The notes beneath the pieces are model-generated. The model was given only the letters and a program-made list of their open reading frames with translations. It had not been told where the DNA came from and made no database searches. A DNA stretch of 64,000 nt from Rhabdornis inornatus (lineage: Eukaryota; Chordata; Aves; Passeriformes; Rhabdornithidae). The translations under genes were made by a program, and so were the position numbers. The stretch lies in the NCBI GenBank assembly GCA_013397075.1, contig VWZS01007432.1, positions 797,381 through 861,380 of the forward strand, written 5' to 3'. Each line of letters opens with the position of its first letter. Positions within the stretch are counted from its first letter, which is position 1. Of the stretch, positions 36,996 to 48,500 are shown piece after piece.

Positions 36996-39900
36996 AGCCA
37001 AAACCTGAGAACTCAAACAATCATCCTGTTGTGATGGAAAAGAATTGCTTGGAGTCAAAGTGATAGCAGTAGAAATTAGGAGTGCATACAAAATGTGAGT
37101 TACTGTGACTGAAAAACCAAACACAACCACATAACTGAAAATATGGCATCAGTTTATTTCACTGCATCTGAGCCATTTGGGATAGGGACAGGAATCCCTG
37201 AGGCAAGAGATCCTGTAGTTCTGTGGCAGCATTAAACAAACATGTAAACATTAGTAATCCACTGTTGTTTGTGTGCAAGATAGCGAGAGGATTGTTAGTT
37301 TCATTCTTCAAACAATAAGGAAAGGCTGTAAAGGTACTGGGCAAGTGTGGAACACATCTTTTTAGTTTCAGAGTGAGTTAAATGTTTAATTTTCTTGTTT
37401 AAAAGTGTCAGTGTTGCAGTCCCTGTGGAAGGAGGAAGCAGCCATGGAGTGTTCCCAGTGGGTACATGACTCTGGGGGGATTCTCATGGCTCAATTATGG
37501 ATCACTTTTCATAATTCTGATTTCAGCATGGAACACCCTGTGACTAGGATGGCTTCCTAGCTTTAAGGCCAGCAACATAATGGTCTGTTTGGGGTAGTGC
37601 ATTATATGACATCATTTTATGAGACACTATCCTACCATTGAGATCTAAGTCACAAGTAGAAAGAGAAGCTGAATGATAAGAGCAGTCATGAGGAAGGGGA
37701 TGATTACTCAAGTGTTTACCTAAAGCAAGAGACTTCCAGTTCTTCTTGTTTAGATAGGTCCCAAGGAAGAGTCCCAAACTCTGATAATTCCAGAAGCAGA
37801 ATGAATTAAGAGAAAAACCTGTACTGCATAAAAATGTCGTTTCTCCCCTGCACCACTGAGATGTTCCTGTCAAAATCGGACTTCAGTTGCAATAACTCGA
37901 GGTGACATTATTAACTTAATATTGTTACCTAACACCATTAAATTCATTGCTTTCAAGCCATGGGAAAAATCCTTTCAAGGTACTTGGTGTGTTAAGGTAA
38001 TAGGGCTATTTAAAAGGATTCTTGACTGAAGCCCACTTGCCATATGTTCTTTACGTGCTCTTTACCCTATCACCAGATATGATTGGCTTGAATTCTTCAC
38101 AAGAGCCTTTTGAAACAAACTTCTGTTGCTGTATGAAAGTGAAGGCTGAGACAGCAAACAGTAATCTTTCAGAAGATAAGAAGCATATCCAAACTGAAAG
38201 TTGAAAATTAAAGATTAAGTATTTTTAACAGCATCCGTTTTGGAGTTCTGTACTTTCTCAGCTGCTTTGTTTTTCTGTTATTACTTGGACTTTAAGTCAG
38301 CAATTTATCCATCAAAACAAACTGTCTAGTTCACGAACAAACTGTCTAGCTTATAAAGGAGCTGGAGCCAATTCCCACTAGAGCCAGTGGAAAAGTTTTC
38401 ATTGAGTTCAGTGGATTTGGTGTCTGGCAACCTTTGATGTAAATAAAAGAGAATCAAAATTTGTGACAGGACATGTTAAGAGAAATTTTAAAAATTGCAG
38501 AATACCATTTCCCTTGGGGGGGGAGGGGAAACTGACATAACGATCAAGATTCCTTCTCCCTCCCTGCAAAATGTCATTTTGACAATCAATTGTCTTTTGA
38601 TACCTTCCTGAGACCAGTGTATAATGACCACTCTTTGAGGGAGAGCAAACCTGCCAACTAGGTTCTTTAAAACATTTAGTAAAAACTTGGTATAGTATAT
38701 TTTCCAATATTTTTACTGCAGTTTAGATCAATGTGCATTTCACTGCTATGTGCTTCCATTTATCTGGGCAAGCTTAACAGCACTGTCACAACAGCGCTAA
38801 ATCAAGGACAAATGGAAAATCACGTTTTGTCAACCTAATGTCTGTCTGCATGGAAGCTGGTGTTTTTCTTGTATTGCCACATGAAACTCATGAAACAACT
38901 GCCAGTTTCCTCTTTTGGGTTGTTAAGGTGAAGTTTGTACTTTTTGTAGAATTTATTTTGCTTAAGATTGTGTAAATGTAGATTTGTACAATATATCTAC
39001 AGACCAAAACATCTTCAGACCTGGGATTTCCCACTGCCAAATGCAACTGGCCTGTTGGTATAACAGGACTTTTAATATAAATCTATTGATAGTTTGAATT
39101 CATTACTTCTCTTGCAATTAAGGTAAATAACAAACAAACATTTCAAACAGAAGCAGCAAGTCAACACAATAAAATCGAAGTTGAAATGTAAGCCAAATCC
39201 CTGAAGGTGCAGCCCCATGGTGGATCCTTCCTGAGGAGTGTTCCTATAAGGACTTGTGCCATCAGAACGTGTTTTGGGAGACGCTGAGGAGCCCAAGGGC
39301 AGCTCTGAGGCACTGGGACCAGGAGGGGGTTAAAGGTGTCAGGGTTTTACTGCTCTGCTGCTTCTGCTCTTTCAGCTGATATTGTTCACATGCTGTCAGG
39401 ATCTAATTTTAGAGAAGTATCATTTGTTTCAGAGATTATTTAGCATGAGTACTGGGGGTTACACACCTCACATAAGCATCACACCGCTCCAGGAAGAGCA
39501 GAAGAATGTGCACTGCTTTACCTTCCAGTAGTGTGAGACCTCATCCATCTCTGGTGATTAATTCAAATAAAATGCTTGTGTCCTGATGTGGCATCTTGTC
39601 CTGGCTTCTATTCAAGCATTTCCTTCAGAGAGGTGGATGTAATTTTGGTCCTTTCTTTTGTGTAGTTTCAGTTCCCCAACTTGCAATGCTGTTTTGTGAA
39701 ATATTTTCCAAGTCTTTAAGCTTTTAAAATGTTCAATGTTTAAAAGTTTTAAAAACAAATTTTACTTCTTACTAGGTGGTGCAGTGCTGAAATGCATTTA
39801 AATAGTTTTGCTATTGAAAGGAATACTGTGATTTAGGGCAGTATCTCTTAATTATGTTCTGACAAAGTCTTGTGAAGAGGCAGAGCTAGTGGCAACAAAA

Positions 39901-40168
39901 GTCTGCAATTAAGGCAGGGTATGTTGCCTGAAATACAAGATAATTGTCCAGGCAAGATAGTTGGAATGGATTCAGAGCCTGTAGTTGCCAATGCTCTCTC
40001 TAGGTGTTTGGCACATGCAGCAGAGAGGAGAACTCCTCAGGAATGTGTTTATTCCATGGTATGGCCCACTGTACAGCTAAGCCTCAGAGCTGAATGTTTT
40101 GTTCTGCAAAGTTTCATGGCCTCATCTGGTTTGTGTTTTTTGTTTTTTTCATCTTCCCCTTCTCACAG
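36996..40168 (+). other. DUSP16: DUSP16 first intron, 3' part, no gene recognised
   Basis: Unique AT-leaning sequence leading to the acceptor of the start-codon exon. A 14-bp direct repeat (AACAAACTGTCTAG at 38316-38329 and 38336-38349, period 20) and a G8-type run near 38517-38524 are the only local structures I noticed. The intron ends in a long T/C tract (about 40133-40165) and CACAG. Confidence 0.6.
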
Positions 40169-40184
40169 GCTCTCAGTCTGGTGT

Positions 40185-40211
40185 ATGGCTGATGGGTGGG
40201 AGCAAAGGTAA
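40185..40211 (+). other. uORF, 8 codons
   Basis: ATG at 40185 opens MADGWEQR and closes with TAA at 40209-40211. Its first residues (MAD) resemble the main product's start, probably by chance. It is in the leader only if the 40168 acceptor is used. Confidence 0.5.
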
Positions 40212-40214
40212 AGA

Positions 40215-40223
40215 ATGATGTAA
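40215..40223 (+). other. Minimal uORF, ATG-ATG-TAA
   Basis: Two adjacent ATG codons at 40215 and 40218 are followed at once by TAA (40221-40223). The second is a start-stop element of the kind known to stall initiating ribosomes. Its stop overlaps by one base the ATG of the next uORF at 40223. Confidence 0.5.
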
Positions 40224-40279
40224 TGCAGCAGCAGCCAGAAAGCATCTTTTGTGTGAATTGTGAAATGGCTACTCCGTAG
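40223..40279 (+). other. uORF, 18 codons
   Basis: Begins ATG CAG CAG CAG and ends with TAG at 40277-40279, encoding MQQQPESIFCVNCEMATP. It starts on the last base of the preceding TAA. No known peptide motif is recognised. Confidence 0.5.
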
Positions 40280-40289
40280 TCATCTCCCA

Positions 40290-40304
40290 ATGAATCAGAC
40301 GTGA
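40290..40304 (+). other. uORF, 4 codons
   Basis: ATG at 40290 encodes MNQT and stops at TGA 40302-40304. It has C at -3, a weak initiation context. Confidence 0.45.
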
Positions 40305-40384
40305 GGGGCCGCTTTGTGGAGCCAACCCTTTGTACATCAACTGGAAGCAGGAGGAGACATTCAGTCCAAGAGCTCTTTCTGAAA

Positions 40385-40465
40385 ATGGATTTAACTTTTC
40401 TTTTGCCAGTCACCACCAGCATGACCTCATACACTTCTAGTACAATGGTGTGGCTAAGCCTTTGA
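40385..40465 (+). other. uORF, 26 codons
   Basis: ATG at 40385 with A at -3 and G at +4 is a strong initiation context. The frame closes with TGA at 40463-40465, 66 nt before the main ATG, far enough to allow some re-initiation. The peptide begins MDLTFLLPV and is Ser/Thr-rich after that. If the alternative acceptor at 40409 is used, this ATG is removed. Confidence 0.5.
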
Positions 40466-40531
40466 GTACACAGCCATTACATCATCGCAGCAAATTAGAG
40501 AGGGAGGTGGGAGAGAGGCCTTGCTGTTGTC

Positions 40532-40762
40532 ATGGCCGATGAGATGAGCAGGACCCAAGTCATTGTCCCTGAGAAGCTGGTGGCTTTGCTGGAGAGCGGG
40601 ACAGAGAGGTTGCTGCTGATTGATAGCCGCCCCTTTGTGGAATACAACACCTCCCACATCCTGGATGCCATCAACATCAACTGCTCCAAGCTCATGAAGC
40701 GCAGGCTGCAGCAGGACAAAGTTTTGATCACAGAGCTCATTCAGCATTCAGCAAAACACAAG
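40532..40762 (+). CDS. DUSP16: DUSP16 coding exon 1: start codon and N-terminal rhodanese-like domain (residues 1-77)
   Basis: DUSP16 (MKP-7) is a dual-specificity phosphatase that removes phosphates from the Thr and Tyr of activated JNK and p38 MAP kinases. This exon encodes the first 77 residues. ATG at 40532 has G at -3 and G at +4, and an in-frame TAG lies 33 nt upstream. From about residue 16 the sequence follows the family's rhodanese-like (CH2) domain, with IDSRPFVEYNTSHI at 30-43 and the basic KRR at 56-58, which in this family contributes to MAPK docking. The match is closer to DUSP16 than DUSP8: DUSP8 has a different N-terminus and reads SWHVL where this has TSHIL. The N-terminal tip is one residue longer than my recollection of the human protein. 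The exon ends after a complete codon (phase 0) at a GTAGGG donor. Confidence 0.96.
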
Positions 40763-41879
40763 GTAGGGATCATTTTCCTCTTATTCCTTGTATTTGTTTA
40801 AAGGAGTGGCTGGAAAGCAACTTGTAATAATTTTTCCTTAGGTATTTAATTAAATTAAAAAAAAAAAAAAACAACAAAACAAAACCAAACAAAACCAACC
40901 AAAACCCAACAAGATTAAAGGACTGAGTATAGCTGACATGTTACCTGATCAACGAGGGTATTGGTTACTACTGAGTTTGTCATTGGGATTTTGGTAGAAT
41001 CTTCAGAAATTACTCAGAAAGAATGTTCTCAGGGTTCTTGTGTGTCTTGCAAAGCAAGTCTCTCGAATGTATGTGATAAAAGCAGGAAACATTCTCTCCT
41101 AAACTTTGAAGAATTCTTGGGGATCTGTGGTGGTGGGGCTTGCTTAGCAAGTGGTCATTTGGTTTGCCCAGAAACTGCCTTTCTGTCAGTCCTGGCTCCT
41201 ACTTGCTGTTTAAAGGCCTTCTCATGGGGGCAGTTCAATGAATTTTGGTGTGTATCTCTATCTCAATGAATTAATGTCTGTCTCTCTGTATGTATGGAGG
41301 GGTTGTTGGCACTGTTTTATCCATTGATATTTGTTTCATTATTTCATTGATTTGTTTTGGGTACAAAAATAATCTACTATGCTCTTCCTTTGACATGTTA
41401 AAAATGAAGATTTTTATTTTTATTATCTAAGGCGTATTTTATACAAAAAGTTGTGCAGGTAACCAAAACATGTGTGGTTTAGAAGCAGTTTAAGGTCTCT
41501 TTACTGTTCATGTACAAAACCCTCAGAAGCAGAAAGTGAGGCAGGGCCATCTTCTATAAAGCTCAGCTTTTAAACAAATCCACCAGTCTAACTGAAGGTA
41601 GAGCAATTCATAAGTGATGTAAAATTACCAAATGATAGAAATTTGTGGAGTGGGCTTCAACTTGCAACAAATAATCATTTTACAAACTCTCCAGGGAATT
41701 AAATCTGAGAGGCTTATGAAGTATAAAATAAAAACTCTTTAGTGAATAGGTGCATAAGAAATCTATATATCTGAACTGCTGTTATAACAAATAATGTGGG
41801 AACCCTGATAAAGGTGATAATGTGGTGCTTTTAATCATCTTCCTCCTTCCTGTTTTACTCAGAGTTCCTTGTGTTTCAG
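40763..41879 (+). other. DUSP16: DUSP16 intron between coding exons 1 and 2
   Basis: 1117 bp, from GTAGGG to a gtgtttcag acceptor, phase 0. It carries an A/AAAAC low-complexity tract at about 40857-40913. A 102-codon open frame at 40961-41269 shows no family features. Nothing else is recognised. Confidence 0.9.
40857..40913 (+). repeat. A-rich (AAAAC)n low-complexity tract
   Basis: Fourteen or more A followed by repeated AAAAC/AAAACC units. It may be the worn tail of an old retroposon, but no body is recognisable upstream. Confidence 0.8.
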
Positions 41880-42018
41880 GTTGAAATTGATTGCAAGCAG
41901 GAAGTGGTGGTGTATGACCAAAGCTCTAAAGATGTGACCTCTCTCTCATCTGACTGCTTTCTTACTGTGCTCCTGGGCAAACTGGAGAAGAATTTCAGCT
42001 CTGTGTATCTGCTTTCAG
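41880..42018 (+). CDS. DUSP16: DUSP16 coding exon 2: rest of the rhodanese-like domain (residues 78-124)
   Basis: Follows a tttcag acceptor and continues the frame with VEIDCKQEVVVYDQSS, then SLSSDCFLTVLLGKLEKNFS and VYLLS. This is the second half of the CH2/rhodanese fold, which in this family has no phosphatase activity but positions the MAPK substrate. It is 139 nt long and ends one base into codon 124 (phase 1) at a GTAAGA donor. The next exon completes the Gly-Gly-Phe that follows. The donor lies in a 30-bp tandem duplication (see the repeat at 42012-42071). Confidence 0.96.
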
Positions 42019-42071
42019 GTAAGATGTAACAAAAGAAACCCCTTTCAGGTGACGTGTACCAAAATAAACCT
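42012..42071 (+). repeat. DUSP16: 30-bp tandem duplication spanning the exon 2 splice donor
   Basis: CTTTCAGGTAAGATGTAAC with its following 11 bases (42012-42041) is followed directly by a diverged copy (42042-42071) that starts CTTTCAGGTGACGTGTACC. The copy carries a second candidate donor, CAG|GTGACG, at 42049. The true donor (GTAAGA at 42019) fits the reading phase. Use of the second would add 30 nt with an in-frame TAA three codons in, giving a truncated product. Confidence 0.8.
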
Positions 42072-42531
42072 TTGAAACACTTGAATAAAGAGAAGAAAGA
42101 AAATGCTGTTGGTATAGCAGACCTGTACAGTTTTGCAAGTGCTGGTATGAACTTCAGTTATAGCAGAGGCATTTCTGTAGTTCTTTTTGCATATAGTGGC
42201 GCTCATAATACATGCAGTGCTTAGAAATTGCATCTTACAGGGGATATATTATTGCACCATTACTCTGTGTAAATGGAAATGGAGCAATGCAGAGGTTTTT
42301 AGATGCATATGTCTTCTACTTTAGGGTTAAAAAATAGTAAAAAGAAATGGGCTTTCCTGGTTTTTTAAGTATTGTACATGGTAGGAAGAAAATCTCTTCC
42401 TTACTGAATTGGTAATTACTAAAATAAGAACAAAGGAAATGATCTCCCAGAGTTACAGAGATTAGTTTGTGTGACATTTAAACTTCAGTTCCTTAAGTGG
42501 TAGCACTTTATTTAGGTCTTTTCTTTCAGCC

Positions 42532-42559
42532 TTTTTGTTTGTTTGTTTGTTTGTTTTTG
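42532..42559 (+). repeat. (GTTT)n microsatellite
   Basis: Five or so GTTT units flanked by T runs, in the intron after coding exon 2. Confidence 0.9.
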
Positions 42560-45500
42560 CTAAAAATTTTAAATCCCAGGTCAAAGCACCTATAGAAATT
42601 CAATTCCTTATAATACAGGATTTGCTGGTCTCACCGTGTGCTTGTGTCATTATTTCTGTCATGGAACAGTAGACAGTGTTCACAAGAAGGAGCAAGGAGG
42701 GGTGTGAAGTAGATCCAAGGTTGAAAGAAGAGGGAATGATGAATTTAAATAGGAAATCCATTGCAGTGACTGGATCAGTGATCTAACGAAGTGAACACCT
42801 AGTGTCTGAGAAATGCTGAAACACAGGGACTCAATAATGGTGAGAGAAAGGAAACAACTCCAGAGAGGTGGTTCTTCCAGTTTGTAGTGACTTCAGATGA
42901 CAGTGAGAGGTTGTGGTACTGAGAGAGCTTTTCTCAACTTGTTTTGAAAGTGATTACAGTGAAAGTGAATAATTTCTGCACTTGGACATGAGTTTGGTGC
43001 TCATGTGAGCTTTACTTACAGTAAGCCAACTGGGTTTTGCTTTGTCTAGGGTTGATGATTTTGTTTTCTTTCTGTGTAGGTAAGAATTACACCTGTGGGT
43101 GGTGGACTGCAGTATTAGATTAAGTAACTCTTCTTACATATGAGCCACCAAGAATTGTGTGGTGTGTAGGCACAGTAAATGCTTAATGCAAAAGTGCTGA
43201 AGTAAGTGGTTAATACTCTCTTGAACTGAAAATCGTTATTTGAAAAATAAGCCAGTCTAGAAACAGTTTGTATCTCCTCAGAAATCCTTTTATTGTTCGA
43301 ATTTCCAACTCTGCTCAGCTGTCCTGAAGGGTTTTTTAATAACCTGAAGCAGATTACAGCTCCAGGCGGGAATCAAGACTATCCTCAACTTAATTTCCAT
43401 TATAGAAACAGCTCTCTTACAACTGAGAATTAGACCTCGTGGCAGGGAGGTGTTGGGGAGGGGCCAAGGAAAGTATCATGAACTTCCCTTCCTCACACTG
43501 TTCCTCACTTGTGTGAGACATGGCTTTGATCTTCTGTCACATCTGCTGGACCCTCTGAAAGAAGTGCTCAGAGTCTCCACTCTCAGACTTGCCTGTGGCT
43601 GTCATAGGAATGGCCAGGACCAGGAAGGGAGTGTTCCCAGCTCCCCAATGCCTCATCTGGGAAATCACCAGTTGCATGTATCATAATGATACTGGGAGAA
43701 ATAGTTTTGTTTTCATTTCCAGCATGTGTTTGTTGTCTGTTCAAGATGAAAACGTTACCTAAACCACAAGGAAGGTGGTAGTGCACATGAGCTGAGGTGA
43801 ATTTAGCCACACACAGCTGGTAAGGGTTAGTTTGGGAATCTAATGTGTCAAAATCCTCCTTATAAAAACCAGGACTTTTATTTTAGCATGTCAAATGGCA
43901 AGGATCAGGTTTGAGAATTTCCTCTTATATTTGTTTACATAGCTAGGATGGGGATATTTATGGATGCAGAAACAACTAATGGCTTTAAAACGAGTGGAGA
44001 AAGAGGATAAGAAAAAAAGGGAAATATAAGGAAATTATTTGCTACTGATCTATTACAGTTAAATGCTTATTTCATGTGCTTATTGTTTACATCTGTTAAA
44101 AATCTAGCTACTCAATGCACACACAAGAAACCTTTTACAGTGTGGGGTGAAGGAGAATTGGGTAGATTGAGTCTTACAGAAAGCTCCTTGGAGTTTATTG
44201 ATATGTGGCTGTAGGAAACTAGATAAAATATGTTGTCTCAGCAGCTGATGACGAACTCTCATAAATGTTTATGGCCCATAATGAGGGCAGGGGTCAGTGT
44301 ACTGTGTAAAAAGGAAAACCTTTGGACTTGAGTTTTCCCTATGCCACTAAATCTGGTTTATTTAAAATAGTGACCTTAAATAAATATTTTGGGGTAGGAA
44401 AAGATTTTTTGTTGGGATAGAATAAGAAGAAATTAATGAATATCTGAAATTCCTGCCTCTGTTCTTGTTGAAACCCCCCATTACTGAGCACTCAGTGAGG
44501 TGTTTTTTTATTTAGGTTGTGCATAAAGGTGTGCTCTGTCCTGGAGGTTGTTTTTCATTGAAGTAACTATTGTAAATACCTCAAAGGAACCCTTACCAAT
44601 TAGTTTAAGATCTTGATATAGCCTCATAAAAATATTTATAATCTGGTGAGGAATGTTTTCAGGAATTAAATACTCCATTTGGTTCTTAATCTTTAACAGT
44701 GCACAAAATACTGAAATGTGGATACCAAGGGCTTAATTCTATTCCCATCATGGCATCTACTCTGAGTTAAGTAAGATTTAAACACAGAGATGTCACTTGA
44801 TTCCTTCTCATACGTTGACAATTGGATTTACTTGCAATGGAGTCCTTTTCTGAGTTAATAGTGTTACGATTTTCCTGCTTGCTCTGCAGAAACAGGAGAG
44901 ACTAGTAATTTTTGCTTGAATGATCATTATTAAGGCAGTAAACATCAGGAGTCTTGATTAAATTTTGTTCCAGTATGTGAATGAAAACATTCATATTCTA
45001 CTTTCCTTAAATACTTGTTCTCCCCTGCTTTTAATCTGGCTTAGTTCTGCTCACACAAGCACAGATGTCTTTATGACAGTTGCCTTTCAAATGTTTCCTG
45101 TGAAGAAGGTGAAGCACAGCCTTTTATTTTGTGTTGATTTTTTAAACACTTTTTTTTGTTCAGAACACTTTATCTAAAGAGAATGCTTTCTGAAAAACAG
45201 GAAAAAACCCAAAACCTTTCTGTATAACAAACTGTTATTAAAAATTGTGATAGCCTAACACTGAAACACTGTATGCCTCTCTCTCAAAAACAACGGTTGG
45301 TAGGGAATTGCCTTCTAATCTCTTCCTACCCTTCTGCCTATGAAAAATATCAGTATTAATGTGATGTAGTAGATTCACTAAAGCTCTCTGAAAAACTCCT
45401 GCAGAGCACAAAGGAGTAATAAGGAGAAATAAATAAATTAGTTATTGGTTTTTTATTCAGTGACAAATGTTGGGGTCATTTGCAGTGGACAGCGAAGGGT

Positions 45501-48500
45501 ACCCTAGGCAGGATGAGTTAGGTGGGATTGGACAAAGGTCCTGGAAACAAAGCAGTGAGTGATTACCCAGGGAGTGTGGCAAAAGGTATGTTTTAGCTGA
45601 AACTTCCCAGTTCCTTGTTTCACCCTGGCCTGTCCCTCACCTGACAAGGTGTGTCTACCAAATGGAAGACTTGCATGGAGGATCCGAGGAGAAGGAAGCA
45701 AATCTGGAACTCTTCTTCAGTCTTCTTTATCCTGCCATTCGTTTTAGAAATATTTGAAATTGGAAGTGCATTTAAAGAAATCTTTAGTGTAAAAACAGTG
45801 AAGTATCTCTAGGGCACATTCACCATTGTGTTGTCTTACTTGCCTGAAGAAAAGCTACATAAGAGAAGTCCAGTGCTTTCTCTCTGCCTTATCTCCAGAA
45901 GAAGCATTCCTTGTAGCAGGAGAGCGGGAAATCTGAAGAATATGCTCTTGTAGCTGGTCATTTCCATGTCCTGAAGGGACCAGGGCTGTGAGACAGGGCT
46001 TTATTCCCAGTTTCTGCAGTCCCCTATGTCAAGTAAGGGCCGCCATGTGGTTCAGTGTGGACTGAAAGAAGGCACAGGGTTTGATAAAGTCCTGGCAAAC
46101 ATCCTGATACCTTTTAACTTTTGGATTTGGAGCTTTATAACTTTCAGTTGTGGCTAACTGATGTTCTGAATGTTTCCTACATGTAAGTCTTTCCACAGTA
46201 CCCCAGCACACCTTAAAATGGTGATGTCATCAATATAATCAGGTTATCTGTGATTTGAAATAAGTATAGTGAGAATGAGCTGTTAAATATCCTGCCAGCG
46301 TTTGGAGGAGGAGAGATTGTTGCATAATGATGCCAGATTTCCTGATGCCAGCTTTCCTGATATTCCCACCCATTCTAATGGTTGATTCTGTTAGAAGGAA
46401 GCCTCTACTGAGAAAGGTAAAAATCTTGCTGAGAGAATGCAATATTCCCCAAGTGGTCCCATAACCCATGGAGTACAGCCAGTGTTGGAGAGGAGAGTGA
46501 GAGAGGAGCTTTGCTCTGAATCATTCCCTTGAAAAGTCTCCCTCTCCATCAATCTTTAAGAGAGCTTAGAAAAGCTAGTACCCTTGGCTACAGCCAGGCC
46601 TCTGTGAATATCCTCCCACCCTCTGTACTTAAAATGCAATTTTCAGTGTTCATTTAGTGCCATAATTGTTTTAAGCACTAGAAGAATGGGAGTAGAGTTT
46701 ATTACTTTCATATGTGTATCCACTTGCTGTCTTTTGAGAGAGAGCAAGGTTTGACTAGAGTAGAGCTCACATAACATTTCTCAAACCCAAGAATAACTTG
46801 TTAAGTTTGCTTTTGTTTTGGATACCTCTGGATGCTTGTGAAATGTAACTGACTGAAATTATGGTGCAGGTTTTTGGGGTTTTTTTCCCTTAAAGGCAGA
46901 AAGGGCAGTGTGGGTGTCCATTCTGCTCTTTGAACGTGCTGTGCCACTTGGAATATGGCACTTGGGTGGGATGGAAGCTTGACCCCATTCTCGCACATCT
47001 CCCCTTCCTTGTTTGCTTAACCTGCCTATTAACCTTGTCTTACCAAAGGCAGAAACCCTCCAGGGCAAAGAACTTCCCTTGCTACTGTGCTTGTAAAACA
47101 CCTGAAATAACGGGGCTGCTTTCCGAATGCCACCGGAATAAAAACACCCCTGGCTTTCCCGAAGTGTGAAACTTTGGATCCTGTGGAAGGACTCCCCGAG
47201 GCTGAGGAGGGGGGGACAGGAATGGGATGGGAGCCCTCCCAACGGGGCTCTCCAGCCTGAGCTTATGTAATGGAAAATGGCACTGGTCCCTGTGGAGCGG
47301 AGCTGGAATGCGGGAATTGTAACAGCCTGTGGAGGTCTGCAGCTCGTTTAAACAGAGTGGAAACATTGCAGATTCATAAAACTTGTGAGTCAGAAAGTTT
47401 ACAGCTTTCCTTCCTTACGGCAAGGGAAAAAATCTATACTGCAGCTTTTAGATAAACACGTTAATGTTCGATGGGAATGTGACTGGGAAAGAGCACGAAG
47501 AGCCTCTGAGGCAAAGCAAACCTAAAACTTCAGGGTTTGTATATTTTGTCTTTGCTATAGTGCTGTTTGATTTATTTTTTTAGCCTAGTTTTCAGTAATG
47601 TTACAGTACTGGCCTGGCACTAATCAGTATTTACAGTAACAAATTCTAAATTGCTATTTAGAAGAGGAAAAAAAAAGCCCCAAAAGCTAAATATGAATTA
47701 CTCCACTGCATACCTTTGGTGAATACAGGCATTTGGTGAGGCTTACTTAGAATCATAGGGCCTAAATATTATGTTTTAGAGGTAGTTGCAAATTTTCCTG
47801 CTTTTTTATTCTTTATTTTCTATAAAAGGGAAAATTAAATTAAAAAAGGGGGGGAAGATAGCAATATAATATTTATTAGTATGTGGCTATATAAAATTAT
47901 TAATAATTAGTGCCCTTAATGAATAAGCAAATTCTTCATTTACTAAAGGTGGAATTGTCTATTAAATCCACAAGCTTCAAAGTCTCTTTCTTGCAGTGCT
48001 GTCCTAGTACATGCATGTAGTCTTTGGTTTTCTGACTCATCACTTGGGTGTCTGACCTTTTCCACTCCCTGCTTTAAAATAATGGTTTTGATGCTGAATT
48101 AACACTGATGTACCGGCAGACAATTAGGTCTTGTGGGAAAAGGAAGTAGCTTCTAGTCAGTTTTCAATAATTCATTGAAGAAAACCAATTTCTCCCTTTG
48201 GCTTTTTCAGAACAGTCAGAATCCAAAGCAGGGGGGAAAGGAGCAGTATCTGATTAGAATGGCACTTCAGAAAAATGCCAAAGTTTGCTCTGTTACCAGT
48301 GCACCTTGTCTGTGGTCATTTCCAGCAGACTCCATGTGAAAAAAGGACACATTTCTACTGTCTCTTACATCTCCATTGAGAGCACCAGACAGGATCCTGG
48401 TGTGCCTCCTGGGTGAGGCACATGGAGCTGCAGGGCCAGCTGGAGCTGCAGGAATATTCCTAGGTTTTTCTTAGCCTGGCATTTTAGGGAAGCCAGCTCT

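Larger units (their letters stand above)
40169..40531 (+). other. DUSP16: 5'UTR part of the start-codon exon of DUSP16
   Basis: The acceptor at 40167-40168 follows a strong polypyrimidine tract (tgtttttttcatcttccccttctcacag), so this is the likely exon start. A second plausible acceptor is ttttcttttgccag ending at 40409. The leader is about 363 nt with the first choice and contains several short uORFs, listed separately. An in-frame TAG at 40496-40498 lies 33 nt before the main ATG, so the coding frame cannot extend upstream of the chosen start. Confidence 0.6.

Noticed and set aside
43450..43686. Possible second LTR fragment (ggaatggccaggaccaggaag)
   Set aside because: Shares only about 15 bases with the fragment at 61570-61590, and the flanks do not follow the LTR order.
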